Shown in pieces: positions 8,514-21,595 of a DNA stretch of 64,000 bases. The notes below the pieces were generated by a model. The model did no database searches, was not told the origin of the DNA, and saw only the letters and a list, made by a program, of their open reading frames with translations. The position numbers and the translations under genes are program-made. The DNA is taken from the NCBI GenBank assembly GCA_964458605.1, contig CAYWLS010000009.1, positions 60,834 to 124,833 on the forward strand, read 5' to 3'. Numbering within the stretch: position 1 is the first letter of the stretch; every line of letters starts with the position of its first letter. The stretch is from JBBSNV01 sp964458605. GTDB lineage: Bacteria > Pseudomonadota > Alphaproteobacteria > Reyranellales > JAQSWP01.

Positions 8514-10622
8514 ATGGCGAACAACTATACCAGGCTGCGCTACAAATACTGGCCCGACCACATCTTCGGCGAGTTGCTGCAGAAGCAGTGGATGGAGACG
8601 GCGGTTCCCCTGCTGGTGCTGGTGGTCACCGTCATCTATTTCAGCTCGCGCATCGACAACTTCATCTCGATCTCCAACCTGTCGAACACGCTGCGCCAGG
8701 CCAGCGAGCTGGGCTTCGTCGTGCTCGGCATGTCGCTGGTGCTGATCGTCGGCGGCATCGACTTGAGCGTGGGCTCGACCTTCGCGCTGTGCAATCTGCT
8801 GGTTCTCTACTGCATGAACGTGCTGGCGCTGCCGGTCGGCGTCACCATCGTGCTGGGCCTCCTGCTGGGTGCGTTGCTGGGCGCGGTCAACGGGCTGCTG
8901 ATCGGCTATATGCGGATGCGCGCCTTCCTGACCACCATGGTGACCCTGATCGTCTACCAGGCCGTCCACCTGATGTTGAATTTCAAGCTGGCGGTGGCGA
9001 TCTCCTCCGCAGTTCCCGATTCCGACCTGTGGGACTTCCTGGGCAACGGCTCGTTCCTGTCCATTCCGTTCGTCGTCTGGGTGTTCGCGGTGGTGGCAGT
9101 CGCCAGCCACATCTTCCTGACGCGGCTGCGCGCCGGCTGGCGCGTCATGGCGGTCGGCGGCAATCGCCGCTCGGCCTACAATGTCGGCCTGCCGGTCAAC
9201 CGCATCGTCGCCCTTTCCTATGTCGGTTCCGGCATGCTGGTCGCCGTCTCGGCGATCTTCTATGCCTCGCGGCTGTCCAGCGCCGGCGCCGATACCGGCA
9301 AGGGCCTGGAGATCATCGTGCTGACCGCCGCCATCCTGGGCGGCATCCGGCTGGGCGGCGGCAAGGGCTCGGTTACCAAGGCGATCCTGGGCACCCTGAT
9401 CATCCTGCTGATCACCAACGGCCTGCTGCGCCTGGCCGTGCCGGCCGGCGCCTCGCGCGTGATCCTCGCCACCATCCTGCTGCTGGGCGCCGCGCTCGAC
9501 ATCCGCTGGTTCAAGAACCGGCACAAGGCGGTCGAGGAATTCTACGTCAGCCCGTCCTATCTCGACCTGCCGCCGCTGCCCGCCGACGCCACCGGCCCGC
9601 AATCGGCCTATGCCGTCAACGACCGGCTGCGGCATGTCGAGACGATCGGCCTGGGCGAAGTCGAGGCCCCGGAGGACGTCATCCTCGACCAGGACGACAA
9701 CCTCTATTGCGGCAGCCGGCATGGCGAGATCATCCGCTTCTTCGCGCCCGACTACAAACGCCGCGAAGTCTATGCCCGCATCGGCGGCCAGCCGCTCGGC
9801 ATGACCTTCGACGAACGCAGCAACCTCTATGTCTGCGTCGGCGGCATGGGCCTCTACCGCGTCACGCCCGAGCGCAAGGTCGAGAAGGTCACCGACGAGA
9901 CCAACCGCACGCTGTGGTCGGTGGTCGACGACAGCCGCCTGCGCCTGGCCGACGACCTCGATATCGCGCCCGACGGCCGCATCTTCTTCTCCGAGGCCAC
10001 CGTGCGCTACGAGATGCACGAATGGCCGACCGACAGCCTGGAAGGCCGCGGCAACGGCCGCATCATCTGCTACGACCCGCGCACCGACAAGACCACGACG
10101 GTGCTGCGCAACCTGATTTTCCCCAACGGCGTGGTCATCGCCTCCGACAAGCAGTCGATCCTGTTCGCCGAGAGCTGGAACTGTTCGATCAAGCGCTTCT
10201 GGTTCGACGGCCCCAGGGCCGGCCGGGTCGAATTCGTCATCCGCGACCTGCCCGGCTATCCCGACAACATCAACCGGGCGTCCGACGGCAATTACTGGCT
10301 GGCGCTGATGGGCATGCGCTGCCCGGCCTTCGACCTGGCCATGCGCAAGCCCGCTTTCCGCCGGCGCATGTCGAAGCAGCTTCCCGGCGACGAATGGCTG
10401 GCGCCCAACATCAACACCGGCTGTATCGTCAAGTTCGACGAGCAGGGCCGCATCCTCGACGTGATGTGGGACGAAGGCGGCGTCAACCACCCGATGATCA
10501 CCTCGATGCGCGAGCATCGCGGCTATCTCTATATCGGCGGCATCTCCAACAACCGCATCGGCCGCCTCAAGCTGCCCGGCGCCGACCCGGACTTCGTTTC
10601 CAGCAGGCGCCGCCATGCTTGA
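8514..10622 (+). CDS. fusion: sugar ABC permease plus SMP-30/strictosidine-synthase-like beta-propeller
   Basis: One uninterrupted 702-codon frame. Residues 1-335 are a full RbsC-type permease (VLGMSLVLIVGGIDLSVGST at about 70-89, ILGGIRLGGGKGSVTKAILG at about 274-293) ending with the positively charged RWFKNRHK. Residues 336-375 are a linker. Residues 376-700 are a six-bladed propeller of the SMP-30/gluconolactonase/strictosidine-synthase type (EAPEDVILDQDDNLYCGSRHG, LRLADDLDIAPDGRIFFSEA, FPNGVVIASDKQSILFAESW). By the positive-inside rule the propeller should face the cytoplasm, where it could hydrolyse or sense the incoming ligand (inference). The last 8 bases overlap the next gene. The base order shows no frameshift, so the fusion looks real. 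Confidence 0.88.
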   Translation: MANNYTRLRYKYWPDHIFGELLQKQWMETAVPLLVLVVTVIYFSSRIDNFISISNLSNTLRQASELGFVVLGMSLVLIVGGIDLSVGSTFALCNLLVLYCMNVLALPVGVTIVLGLLLGALLGAVNGLLIGYMRMRAFLTTMVTLIVYQAVHLMLNFKLAVAISSAVPDSDLWDFLGNGSFLSIPFVVWVFAVVAVASHIFLTRLRAGWRVMAVGGNRRSAYNVGLPVNRIVALSYVGSGMLVAVSAIFYASRLSSAGADTGKGLEIIVLTAAILGGIRLGGGKGSVTKAILGTLIILLITNGLLRLAVPAGASRVILATILLLGAALDIRWFKNRHKAVEEFYVSPSYLDLPPLPADATGPQSAYAVNDRLRHVETIGLGEVEAPEDVILDQDDNLYCGSRHGEIIRFFAPDYKRREVYARIGGQPLGMTFDERSNLYVCVGGMGLYRVTPERKVEKVTDETNRTLWSVVDDSRLRLADDLDIAPDGRIFFSEATVRYEMHEWPTDSLEGRGNGRIICYDPRTDKTTTVLRNLIFPNGVVIASDKQSILFAESWNCSIKRFWFDGPRAGRVEFVIRDLPGYPDNINRASDGNYWLALMGMRCPAFDLAMRKPAFRRRMSKQLPGDEWLAPNINTGCIVKFDEQGRILDVMWDEGGVNHPMITSMREHRGYLYIGGISNNRIGRLKLPGADPDFVSSRRRHA

Positions 10623-11735
10623 CGCTCTCGCCTCGATCGTCGCCTCGGTCTTCAATCGCCGCGGCGCCAGCCTCTCGGTGCCGATCCTCGACGGCGCCCT
10701 GAAGCCGAACAACCTGCTCGAACAGGCGGTGGTGCTGGTCGAGCAGGACGGTCTGGAGGACATCGCGGTCGGACCCGACGGCGACCTCTATGTCGCTTGC
10801 GGCAAGGCGGTGCTGCGCCTGACGGATGGCGGCCAACTGGCGCCGGTGGCGCAGCACGATCATGCCGTGACGGCGCTGGCCGTGCTCGGCGACGGCACGC
10901 TGGCTGTCGGGCTTGGCACAAGAGTGATGCTGGGCCGGCCCGACGGACGGCCCAGTGACCAGCAGGTCACGTTCGATCGCGCCGATGGAAAGTCCCTCAA
11001 CGCCGTCACCGCCCTTCATGCGACGGCCGACGGCGCGCTGCTGGTATGCGATGCATCGGCCACCCGTCCCTACGAGGAGTGGCACTACGATCTGATGGAA
11101 AAGGGCTGCAGCGGAAGATTGCTGCGCTACGACCCGGCATCGGGCGTGGCGACGACGGCGGCCGCCGGCCTGGCCTATGCGTTTGGCGCCTTGATGGACC
11201 GGCAGGGCCGCGTGCTGGTCTCCGAGACCTGGCGGCATCAGCTCGATCACGCGAAGGCCGGACAGGCCAGCCCGGTGGTCGCGGCCCTGCCCGGCTATCC
11301 CGCGCGCATCGCTCCGGCGCCAGGCGGCGGATTCTGGCTCGCGCTGTTCGCCTGCCGCACCCAACTGGTCGAGTTCGTGCTGCAGGAGAACGACTATCGC
11401 CGCGACATGATGCGCACCATCGAGCCGCGCTACTGGGTCGCGCCGGCGCTGCGATCGGGCGTCGATTTCCGCGAGCCGCTGCAGACCGGCGGCGTCAAGC
11501 AGATGGGCATCCTCAAGCCCTGGGCGCCGCCGCGGTCCTACGGCCTGGTGGTGCGGTTCGACGACGACTTCATCCCGCTCTATTCCCTGCACAGCCGGGT
11601 CGGCGGCCGCCATCACGGCATCGTGGCGGTGGCCCAGCGCGGCGACGACCTCTACGTCCTGTCCAAGGGCGCCGGCCGGCTCCTGCGGCTCTCCGTATCC
11701 CAGGTCGAAGCGCACGAAGCCGCGGAGGCCGGCGC

Positions 11736-11739
<4 letters not shown>
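10615..11739 (+). CDS. SMP-30/strictosidine-synthase-like beta-propeller protein
   Basis: A 374-residue soluble protein with no signal peptide or membrane segment. It resembles the C-terminal propeller of the preceding fusion: LEDIAVGPDGDLYVACG, the SATRPYEEWHYDLMEKGCSGRLLRYDP block and AYAFGALMDRQGRVLVSETW parallel the same blocks upstream. This suggests tandem duplication followed by divergence. SMP-30-like propellers are metal-dependent lactonases or esterases; the metal ligands cannot be assigned by eye here. It overlaps the fusion gene by 8 bases and the ATPase by 4, so translation of all three is coupled. Confidence 0.8.
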
Positions 11740-13229
<1,490 letters not shown>

Positions 13230-13259
13230 CGCGGCCGGCCGGGATTTACCGCCATGAAA

Positions 13260-13286
13260 AAAAGGGAGCCGCGCGGGCTCCCTTTT
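13260..13286. terminator. bidirectional Rho-independent terminator
   Basis: GGGAGCC (13264-13270) pairs with GGCTCCC (13276-13282) around a 5-base loop, flanked by AAAAAAA on the left and TTTT on the right. It can stop transcription from the sugar ABC operon on the plus strand. With the longer T-run on the other strand it can also stop the convergent SCP2 gene. Confidence 0.85.
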
Positions 13287-13310
13287 GCTTTGCCTGAAGG
13301 CTTGGCGTGC

Positions 13311-13610
13311 TTAGCCGCGCATCAGGCCCTGCAGCTTCATGGCGACGCCCATGTCGCCTTCGATCTTCAGCTTGCCGGTCATGAACGCGGTCATGCCGTC
13401 GAGCTGGCCGGCGGCCATGGCCTTGAAATCGTCCAGCGACATCTTGATGGTGCACTGGGCCGCGGCGTCGTCGTTGGACACCACGTTGCTGGCGCCGGTG
13501 CCGTCGACCAGGATCACGCCCTCGGGAAAGGAAAACTTCACGCTGTTGCCGAACGGCGGCTTGCCGGCGGTGCGCTGGCGCATGCCTTCGGTCACTTCTT
13601 GCAGGCTCAT
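13311..13610 (-). CDS. SCP2 sterol-carrier-domain protein
   Basis: A 99-residue single-domain SCP2 protein (FGNSVKFSFPEGVILVDGTG, AAAQCTIKMSLDDFKAMAAG, AFMTGKLKIEGDMGVAMKLQ). SCP2 domains bind fatty acyl-CoAs, sterols and other hydrophobic ligands in a tunnel. The length fits stand-alone bacterial versions. It is divergent from the acyl-CoA carboxylase operon, and the MerR-type palindrome lies 62 bases upstream of its start, overlapping a good promoter. A role in presenting or buffering a lipophilic acyl-CoA for that operon is inferred. Confidence 0.88.
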   Translation of the reverse strand: MSLQEVTEGMRQRTAGKPPFGNSVKFSFPEGVILVDGTGASNVVSNDDAAAQCTIKMSLDDFKAMAAGQLDGMTAFMTGKLKIEGDMGVAMKLQGLMRG

Positions 13611-13664
13611 GGCTCTCTCCCGTTGCTATGCTGGCGCGGCCGCCTCTCGGCTGCGGATGGCGGG

Positions 13665-13693
13665 ACCGTACTTGACCTTAACGTAAACGTCAA
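13665..13693 (-). promoter_or_regulatory. promoter for the SCP2 gene, overlapping operator copy 2
   Basis: On the minus strand TTGACG (plus-strand 13688-13693) lies 17 bases from TACGGT (13665-13670). The architecture is the same as at the MerR promoter: the -35 is the outer part of the palindrome and the rest of the palindrome fills the spacer. Confidence 0.5.
13672..13693. promoter_or_regulatory. 22-bp inverted-repeat operator, copy 2
   Basis: Half sites TTGACCTTAAC and GTAAACGTCAA match as an inverted repeat at 9 of 11 positions. Compared with 749-771, 20 of 23 bases are identical. It sits in the 238-bp divergent region between the SCP2 gene and the carboxyltransferase gene, 156 bases before the latter, so it could control both. 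The rest of the divergent region holds nothing else I recognise. Confidence 0.68.
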
Positions 13694-13848
13694 TTAGCCA
13701 ATCGGGGATAAAGCGCGCGCGGAAACAGCGCTATCGCCAAGCGATGAACAGTCGTTTATAGAGCCGAAAACGGGAAAAAACCGCGTTCCGCGCTGCGGAC
13801 ACGCTCGGGAAACAGGGAACGGGCCGCAGGCGCGGCCGCAAGGGAACC

Positions 13849-15464
13849 ATGCCGATCATCGAAAGCCAGATCGACCGCAACGCCGACGAGTTCAAGGCCA
13901 ACCGCGAGGGCATGCTGGCGGCGATCGCCGAATTCCGCGCCGCCGAGCAGGCGGTGCGCGCCACCGCCGAGAAATCGCGCGAGCGCTTCCGCAAGCGCGG
14001 CCAGCTCATGCCGCGCGAGCGGGTCGAGCTGCTGCTCGACCGCGGCTCGCCCTTCCTCGAGCTGATGGCGCTGGCCGGCTATCGCATGCACGACGACAAG
14101 GACGGCAGCGGCGCCGGCGGCGGCGGCGTGGTCGGCATCGGCTATGTCGAGGGCATACGCTGCATGGTGTCCGCCTCCAACAGCGCCGTGAAGGGCGGCA
14201 CCATCTCGCCCGCCGGTTTGCGCAAGAGCCGGCGCATGCAACAGATCGTCATGGAAAACAAGCTGCCGATGGTCAACCTGGTCGAGTCCGGCGGCGCCAA
14301 TCTGCTCTACCAGTCGGAGATCTTCATCGAAGGCGGCCGCGGCTTCGCCAACCAGGCGCGCATGTCGGCGCGCGGCATCCCGCAGATCACCGTGGTGCAC
14401 GGCTCCTCGACTGCCGGCGGCGCCTACCTGCCGGGCTTGAGCGACTACGTCGTCATGGTGCGCAACAAGGCCAAGGTGTTCCTGGCCGGCCCGCCGCTGT
14501 TGAAGGCGGCCACCGGCGAGATCGCCAGCGACGAGGAGCTGGGCGGCGCGGAGATGCACACCACCGTCTCCGGCGTGGCCGAGTTCATGGCCGAGGACGA
14601 CGCCGACGGCATCCGCGTGGCGCGCGAGATCCTGCGCAAGATCCCGTGGAACGAGAGCTGCCCGCCGGTGGCGGTCAAGCCCTACAGCGAGCCGCTCTAC
14701 GACATCGACGAGCTGGTCGGCGTGGTGCCGCCCGACTACCGCAAGCCCTACGACGTGCGCGAGGTGATCGCCCGGCTGGTCGACGGCTCGGACTTCCTCG
14801 ACTTCAAGGCGCTGTTCGACCAGCAGACCGTCTGCGGCTGGGCATCGCTGTGCGGCCACAGCATCGGCATCATCGGCAATAACGGCCCGATCACCACGCG
14901 CGGCGCGGTCAAGGCGGCGCAGTTCATCCAATTGTGCTGCCAGGCCGGCACGCCGATCGTCTACCTGCAGAACACCACCGGCTACATGGTCGGCACCGAG
15001 AGCGAGCGCGGCGGCATCGTCAAGCACGGCTCCAAGATGATCCAGGCGGTGGCCAACGCCACCGTGCCGCAATTCACCGTGGTGATCGGCGGCAGCTTCG
15101 GCGCCGGCAATTACGGCATGTGCGGCCGCTCCTACGATCCGCGCTTCATCTTCGGCTGGCCCAACAGCAAGACCGCGGTGATGGGCGGCGAGCAGGCGGC
15201 CAAGGTGATGTCGATCGTCACCGAGGAGAAGTTCAAGCGCGACGGCAAGCCGGTCGACCGCGCTGCGCTCGACATGATGGAGCAGAAGATCGTCGATCAG
15301 TTCAACCGCGAATCGACGCCGCTGTTCTCGACCGCGCATCTGTGGGACGACGGGCTGATCGATCCGCGCGACACCCGCAAAGTATTGGCGCTCTGCATCT
15401 CGGTGGCGCGCGAGGCCGATGTCCGCCCCCTGCACGGCAGCACGTTCGGCGTGGCGAGGATGTG

Positions 15465-15465
<1 letters not shown>
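13849..15465 (+). CDS. acyl-CoA carboxylase, biotin-dependent carboxyltransferase (beta) subunit, AtuC/LiuB type
   Basis: A 538-residue carboxyltransferase that moves CO2 from biotin to a 2-enoyl or saturated acyl-CoA. It has both crotonase-like halves (SAVKGGTISPAGLRKSRRMQ at about 112-131, HGSSTAGGAYLPGLSD at about 184-199, GGSFGAGNYGMCGRSYDPRF in the second half). The segment EGGRGFANQARMS (161-173) resembles geranyl-CoA carboxylase (AtuC) as I remember it rather than methylcrotonyl-CoA carboxylase, which has HFGRxFYNQA. The Phe of that motif becomes Gly162 here, a change linked to accommodating longer acyl chains. It is first in a six-gene operon and its partner is the biotin subunit at 19485. 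Geranyl-CoA specificity is a hypothesis; the family is certain. Confidence 0.9.
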
Positions 15466-16625
<1,160 letters not shown>

Positions 16626-16635
16626 GGAAGAACTG

Positions 16636-17796
<1,161 letters not shown>

Positions 17797-17815
17797 TCAA
17801 ACGCCGAGGGGAGAC

Positions 17816-18628
17816 ATGGCCGCTTTTGCCGACAAGTACGAAACCCTGCTGCTGCGCCAACAGGGCGCCCACCTTTACCTGACGCTCAACCGCCCCGAGG
17901 CGAAGAACGCGCTCAACCCGACCATGATCGACGAGCTGACCGCGGTGTTCGAGGTGCTGAAATCGCGGCACGATATCAAGGCGGTGGTGATGCGCGGCAG
18001 CAACGGCGTGTTCTGCGCCGGCGCCGACCTCAAGATCATGGCCCAGATCCAGCCCAAGGTGCCCGGCCAGAAGGATCCGATCGCGGTGTGGAATCGCGGT
18101 TACGGCAAGTTCCTGGAGATGGCGACCAACACCCCGCAGGTGCTGATCGCCGCCATCGAGGGCCACGCCCTGGCCGGCGGCTTCGGCCTGGCCTGCGTGT
18201 CCGACATCGCCATCTGCACCGAGGGCGCGTCCTTTGCCATGACCGAGACCGCCCTCGGCCTGCTGCCGGCGCAGATCGCGCCCTTCGTCGCCATGCGCAT
18301 CGGCGTGCCGGCGACCCGCCACCTGACCCTGACCGCCGCCCGCTTCAAAGGCGCCGAGGCGGTGCGCCTGGGCATCGGCCAGTACCTGGTCAAGGACGGC
18401 GCCGAGCTCGACGCCAAGGTCGAAGAAGTGCTGAAGCAGATCGACCGCTGCGCGCCGATGGCCAATGCCCGCACCAAGGAGATCGTGCTGGCCATCACCA
18501 GGATGCCGCTGCCGCAGGTGCTGGACATGGCGGCCGACCTGTTCGCCGAGCAGCTGCGCGGCGAGGAGGCGCCGGAAGGACTGAAGTCGTTCGCCGAGAA
18601 GCGGCCGCCGAAATGGGCCGCTAGCTAA
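17816..18628 (+). CDS. enoyl-CoA hydratase/isomerase family, isohexenylglutaconyl-CoA-hydratase-like (AtuE type)
   Basis: A 270-residue crotonase. The oxyanion-hole elements FCAGADLK (66-73) and HALAGGFGLA (117-126) are present. Of the two acids used by classical hydratases, the first (GGGCEL Glu) is Gly124 and the second is kept as Glu144 in MTETALG. The ETALGLLPAQIAPFVAMRIG block resembles AtuE, which hydrates isohexenylglutaconyl-CoA after the carboxylase step. GGGGAGAC precedes the ATG. It lies between the dehydrogenase pair and a second, more altered crotonase. The assignment to the terpene pathway rests on motif memory and gene order. Confidence 0.85.
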   Translation: MAAFADKYETLLLRQQGAHLYLTLNRPEAKNALNPTMIDELTAVFEVLKSRHDIKAVVMRGSNGVFCAGADLKIMAQIQPKVPGQKDPIAVWNRGYGKFLEMATNTPQVLIAAIEGHALAGGFGLACVSDIAICTEGASFAMTETALGLLPAQIAPFVAMRIGVPATRHLTLTAARFKGAEAVRLGIGQYLVKDGAELDAKVEEVLKQIDRCAPMANARTKEIVLAITRMPLPQVLDMAADLFAEQLRGEEAPEGLKSFAEKRPPKWAAS

Positions 18629-18639
18629 GGCCCGTTTCC

Positions 18640-19467
18640 GTGCATCCATCCGCCGCCCCCTTGCCCCGATGCAAGACGCTCGCGCTCGAGCGTCGCGGCG
18701 GGACCTTGTTCGTGACCCTGAACCAGCCCGACACGCGCAATGCGCTGAGCGCGCCGCTGATTGCCGAGTTGAGCTCGGCCTTCGGCTACGTGGCCGACGA
18801 TCGCAAGGTCCGCGCCGTGGTGCTGCGCGGCGCCGGCGGCAATTTCTGCGCCGGCGGCGATCTGCGCCAGTTCGCCGAAGCCGAAGGCACGCCGCCCAAG
18901 AGCATTGCCGAAAGCCCGCACTACAAGGGCGCGATCCAGCTCAGCCGGCTGATGCACGACATCAACCTCTCGCCGGCCGTGGTGATCGGCGCCTTCCAGG
19001 GCGCCACCCTGGGCGCCGGCTTCGGCTTCGCCTGCGTGGTCGATATCGCCATTGCCTCCGACGATGCCGTGTTCGGCATCACCGGCAACATGTTCGGCGT
19101 GCCGCCGGGCCCGATCGTGCCGTTCGTGGTCGAGCGACTGGGCCTGCCGCTGGCCCGGCGCCTGGCGCTGTCGGCCATCAAGCTGGGCGCGCGCGACGCC
19201 TTCGCGCTGGGCCTGGTGCATCACCTGACCATGGATGCCGCCGGGCTGGACAAGAAGATCGACGCGGTGCTGGCCGACGTGCTGCGCTGCGCGCCCGGCG
19301 CCAACCGGGTCACCAAGGAATTGCTGCTGCAGTCGCAGCGCCTGCCGGCCGAGCAGATGTTCGAGCTGGGGGCCAACGCCTTTGCGCGCGCCCTGCACGG
19401 CATCGAAGTCAAGGAAGGTACCGCGGCGTTCTTCGACAAGAGACCGCCGCGCTGGAGCGAAGAATAA
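18640..19467 (+). CDS. crotonase-fold protein lacking both classical catalytic acids
   Basis: A 275-residue enoyl-CoA hydratase/isomerase family protein. CoA-binding and oxyanion motifs are good (NFCAGGDLRQF at 68-78, GATLGAGFGFACVVDIAIAS at 121-140). By alignment with mitochondrial crotonase, however, the two catalytic glutamates are Gly129 and Gly149 (FGITGNMFG). It may be an isomerase, a hydrolase or a non-catalytic partner of the preceding gene rather than a hydratase. The start is uncertain: GTG at 18640 (used) or TTG at 18661; neither has a strong ribosome site. It is in the same operon, 17 bases before the biotin carboxylase gene. Confidence 0.82.
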   Translation: MHPSAAPLPRCKTLALERRGGTLFVTLNQPDTRNALSAPLIAELSSAFGYVADDRKVRAVVLRGAGGNFCAGGDLRQFAEAEGTPPKSIAESPHYKGAIQLSRLMHDINLSPAVVIGAFQGATLGAGFGFACVVDIAIASDDAVFGITGNMFGVPPGPIVPFVVERLGLPLARRLALSAIKLGARDAFALGLVHHLTMDAAGLDKKIDAVLADVLRCAPGANRVTKELLLQSQRLPAEQMFELGANAFARALHGIEVKEGTAAFFDKRPPRWSEE

Positions 19468-19484
19468 CAAGGGGAAATGGGCCA

Positions 19485-21467
19485 ATGTCGCGCAATGAAT
19501 TCGACAAGATTCTGATCGCCAATCGCGGCGAGATCGCCTGCCGGGTGATCCGCACCGCCAAGGCGATGGGATATCGCACCGTCGCGGTGCACTCGCCGAT
19601 CGATGCCGGCGCGCTGCATGTGCGCGAGGCCGACCAGGCAGTCGAGATCGGCGGCAATCTGGTGGGCGAGAGCTATCTGCGCGGCGAGCTGCTGATCGAG
19701 GCCGCCCGGCGCAGCGGCGCCCAGGCGATCCATCCCGGCTACGGCTTCCTGTCCGAGAACGAGGGCTTCGCGGCGGCCTGCGAGAATGCCGGGCTGGTGT
19801 TCATCGGCCCGCCGCCCGCCGCCATCGCCGCCATGGGCAACAAGCGCCAGGCCAAGATCAAGATGATCGCCGCCGGCGTGCCCTGCGTGCCCGGCTACGA
19901 GGGCGCCGACCAGAGCGACGCCACCTTGCAGGCCGAGGCTAAGCGCATCGGCCTGCCGGTCATGGTCAAGGCGGCGGCCGGCGGCGGCGGTCGCGGCATG
20001 CGGCTGGTCACCGAAGCGGGCGAGCTGGCCGAGGCCATCGTCTCGGCGCGCTCCGAGGCGCAGAACGCCTTCGGTTCGGGCGAGCTGATCCTGGAAAAGG
20101 CGGTGGTCGATGCCCGCCATGTCGAGATCCAGGTGTTCGCCGACAGCCACGGCAACGTCATCCACCTGGGCGAGCGCGACTGCTCGGTGCAGCGCCGCCA
20201 CCAGAAGATCGTCGAGGAGAGCCCCTCGCCCGCGGTCGACGCCGATCTGCGCCGCCGCATGGGCGGGGCGGCGGTGATGGCCGCCAAGGCGATCGGCTAT
20301 CGCGGCGCCGGCACGGTCGAGTTCCTGCTGGGCGGCGACAAGCGGTTCTACTTCCTGGAGATGAACACCCGCCTGCAGGTCGAACATCCGGTGACCGAGA
20401 TGGTCACCGGGCAGGACCTGGTGGCGTGGCAGTTGTCTGTGGCCGCTGGCGGCAAGCTGCCGCTGACCCAGGACCAGGTTGAGCTTCGCGGCCATGCCAT
20501 CGAAGTGCGGCTCTATGCCGAAGACGTCTATGGCGGCTTCCTGCCCCAGACCGGCACCGTCTTCGCCTGGGATCCGCCCGTCTCCCCGGGCGTGCGCGTC
20601 GACCACGGCATTCTCCCCGGCCAGTCGATCTCGCCGTTCTACGATCCGATGATCGCCAAGCTGATCGCCCATGGTGCTGACCGCGAGGAAGCCCGGCGGC
20701 GATTGTTGCGCGCCGTCGAGGATTGCGTGATCCTGGGCCCCACCACCAACAAGGCGTTCCTCGCCGAAGTGCTGGCCGACCCGATCTTCGCCGCCGGACT
20801 GGCCACCACCAGCTTCATCGGCCAGCAATTGACCGCTTCTGTCAGCCAGCGGCCCGTCCCCGCAGCCCAGGTCTGGGCCCTGGCGGCGGTGCTGCTGCAC
20901 GAGCGCCAGCGCAAGGCCGGACCGCGCCTGCTGCACGCTTTCCGCAACTCGACCTCCGACGCCAGCCCGGTCAAGCTGGTCTGTGGACAGTTGCGCCAGA
21001 CCAGCAGCGTGGTGTCGATGGCCGACGGCTATCGCGTCGCGCTGGGCGAGACGACGCAGACCCTGCGCATCCTCTCCTGGCAGGGCGTCGAACTGCGCTA
21101 CAGCGTCGACGGGCTGCAGGCCAACGCCACAGCGCTGTTCGAGAACGAACGCCTGCACCTGGAGGCCGCCGGATTCGGCGGCGTGTTCGAGGACCACACC
21201 CTGACCTCCGCCGCGCGCGCCGCGGCCGCCAGCGACGGCAAGCTGCTGGCGCCGATGGACGGCCGCATCGTCGCGGTGCGCGCCCAGGCTGGCCAGGCCG
21301 TCGAAAAAGGGCAGGTCCTGGTGGTGCTCGAAGCCATGAAGATGCAGCACCAGATCAAGGCCACCATCGCCGGCACGGTGCAGACCGTTGCCGTGACCGA
21401 GGGCGACCAGGTCTCCGGTCGCAAGCTGCTGGTCGAGATCAAGGCGACGGCAGCGGACGCGGCGTAG
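19485..21467 (+). CDS. acyl-CoA carboxylase biotin-containing alpha subunit (biotin carboxylase plus BCCP)
   Basis: A 660-residue alpha subunit of the MCC/GCC/PCC family. Residues about 5-450 form biotin carboxylase: KILIANRGEIACRVIRTAKA at the N-terminus, the glycine-rich ATP loop AAAGGGGRGMR, ERDCSVQRRHQKIVEE, and FLEMNTRLQVEHPVTE with catalytic Arg and Glu. A middle BT-like segment follows, and the C-terminus is a biotinyl domain with EAMKM, biotin on Lys619. The ATG at 19485 follows AAGGGGAAATGG. It carboxylates its biotin with ATP and bicarbonate and pairs with the carboxyltransferase at 13849. Last gene of the operon; no clear terminator follows, but a palindromic repeat begins about 130 bases later. 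Confidence 0.93.
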   Translation: MSRNEFDKILIANRGEIACRVIRTAKAMGYRTVAVHSPIDAGALHVREADQAVEIGGNLVGESYLRGELLIEAARRSGAQAIHPGYGFLSENEGFAAACENAGLVFIGPPPAAIAAMGNKRQAKIKMIAAGVPCVPGYEGADQSDATLQAEAKRIGLPVMVKAAAGGGGRGMRLVTEAGELAEAIVSARSEAQNAFGSGELILEKAVVDARHVEIQVFADSHGNVIHLGERDCSVQRRHQKIVEESPSPAVDADLRRRMGGAAVMAAKAIGYRGAGTVEFLLGGDKRFYFLEMNTRLQVEHPVTEMVTGQDLVAWQLSVAAGGKLPLTQDQVELRGHAIEVRLYAEDVYGGFLPQTGTVFAWDPPVSPGVRVDHGILPGQSISPFYDPMIAKLIAHGADREEARRRLLRAVEDCVILGPTTNKAFLAEVLADPIFAAGLATTSFIGQQLTASVSQRPVPAAQVWALAAVLLHERQRKAGPRLLHAFRNSTSDASPVKLVCGQLRQTSSVVSMADGYRVALGETTQTLRILSWQGVELRYSVDGLQANATALFENERLHLEAAGFGGVFEDHTLTSAARAAAASDGKLLAPMDGRIVAVRAQAGQAVEKGQVLVVLEAMKMQHQIKATIAGTVQTVAVTEGDQVSGRKLLVEIKATAADAA

Positions 21468-21595
21468 TCGGGCCAACCCGAACGACCGAACAGTTCCCCC
21501 CTGGCGCCGCCGGTTGCGACGAAACCGGCGGCTTCGCCGGGCCCGGCGCGTGCGTTGACGCCGGCTCCGGCCGCGGGCTACGGTCGCCGCCAATC

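Noticed and set aside
6247..10763. Two long minus-strand open frames (about 755 and 750 codons) opposite the sugar ABC operon
   Set aside because: Same antisense artefact of high-GC codon use; low-complexity His/Gln/Asp-rich translations without domains or ribosome sites.
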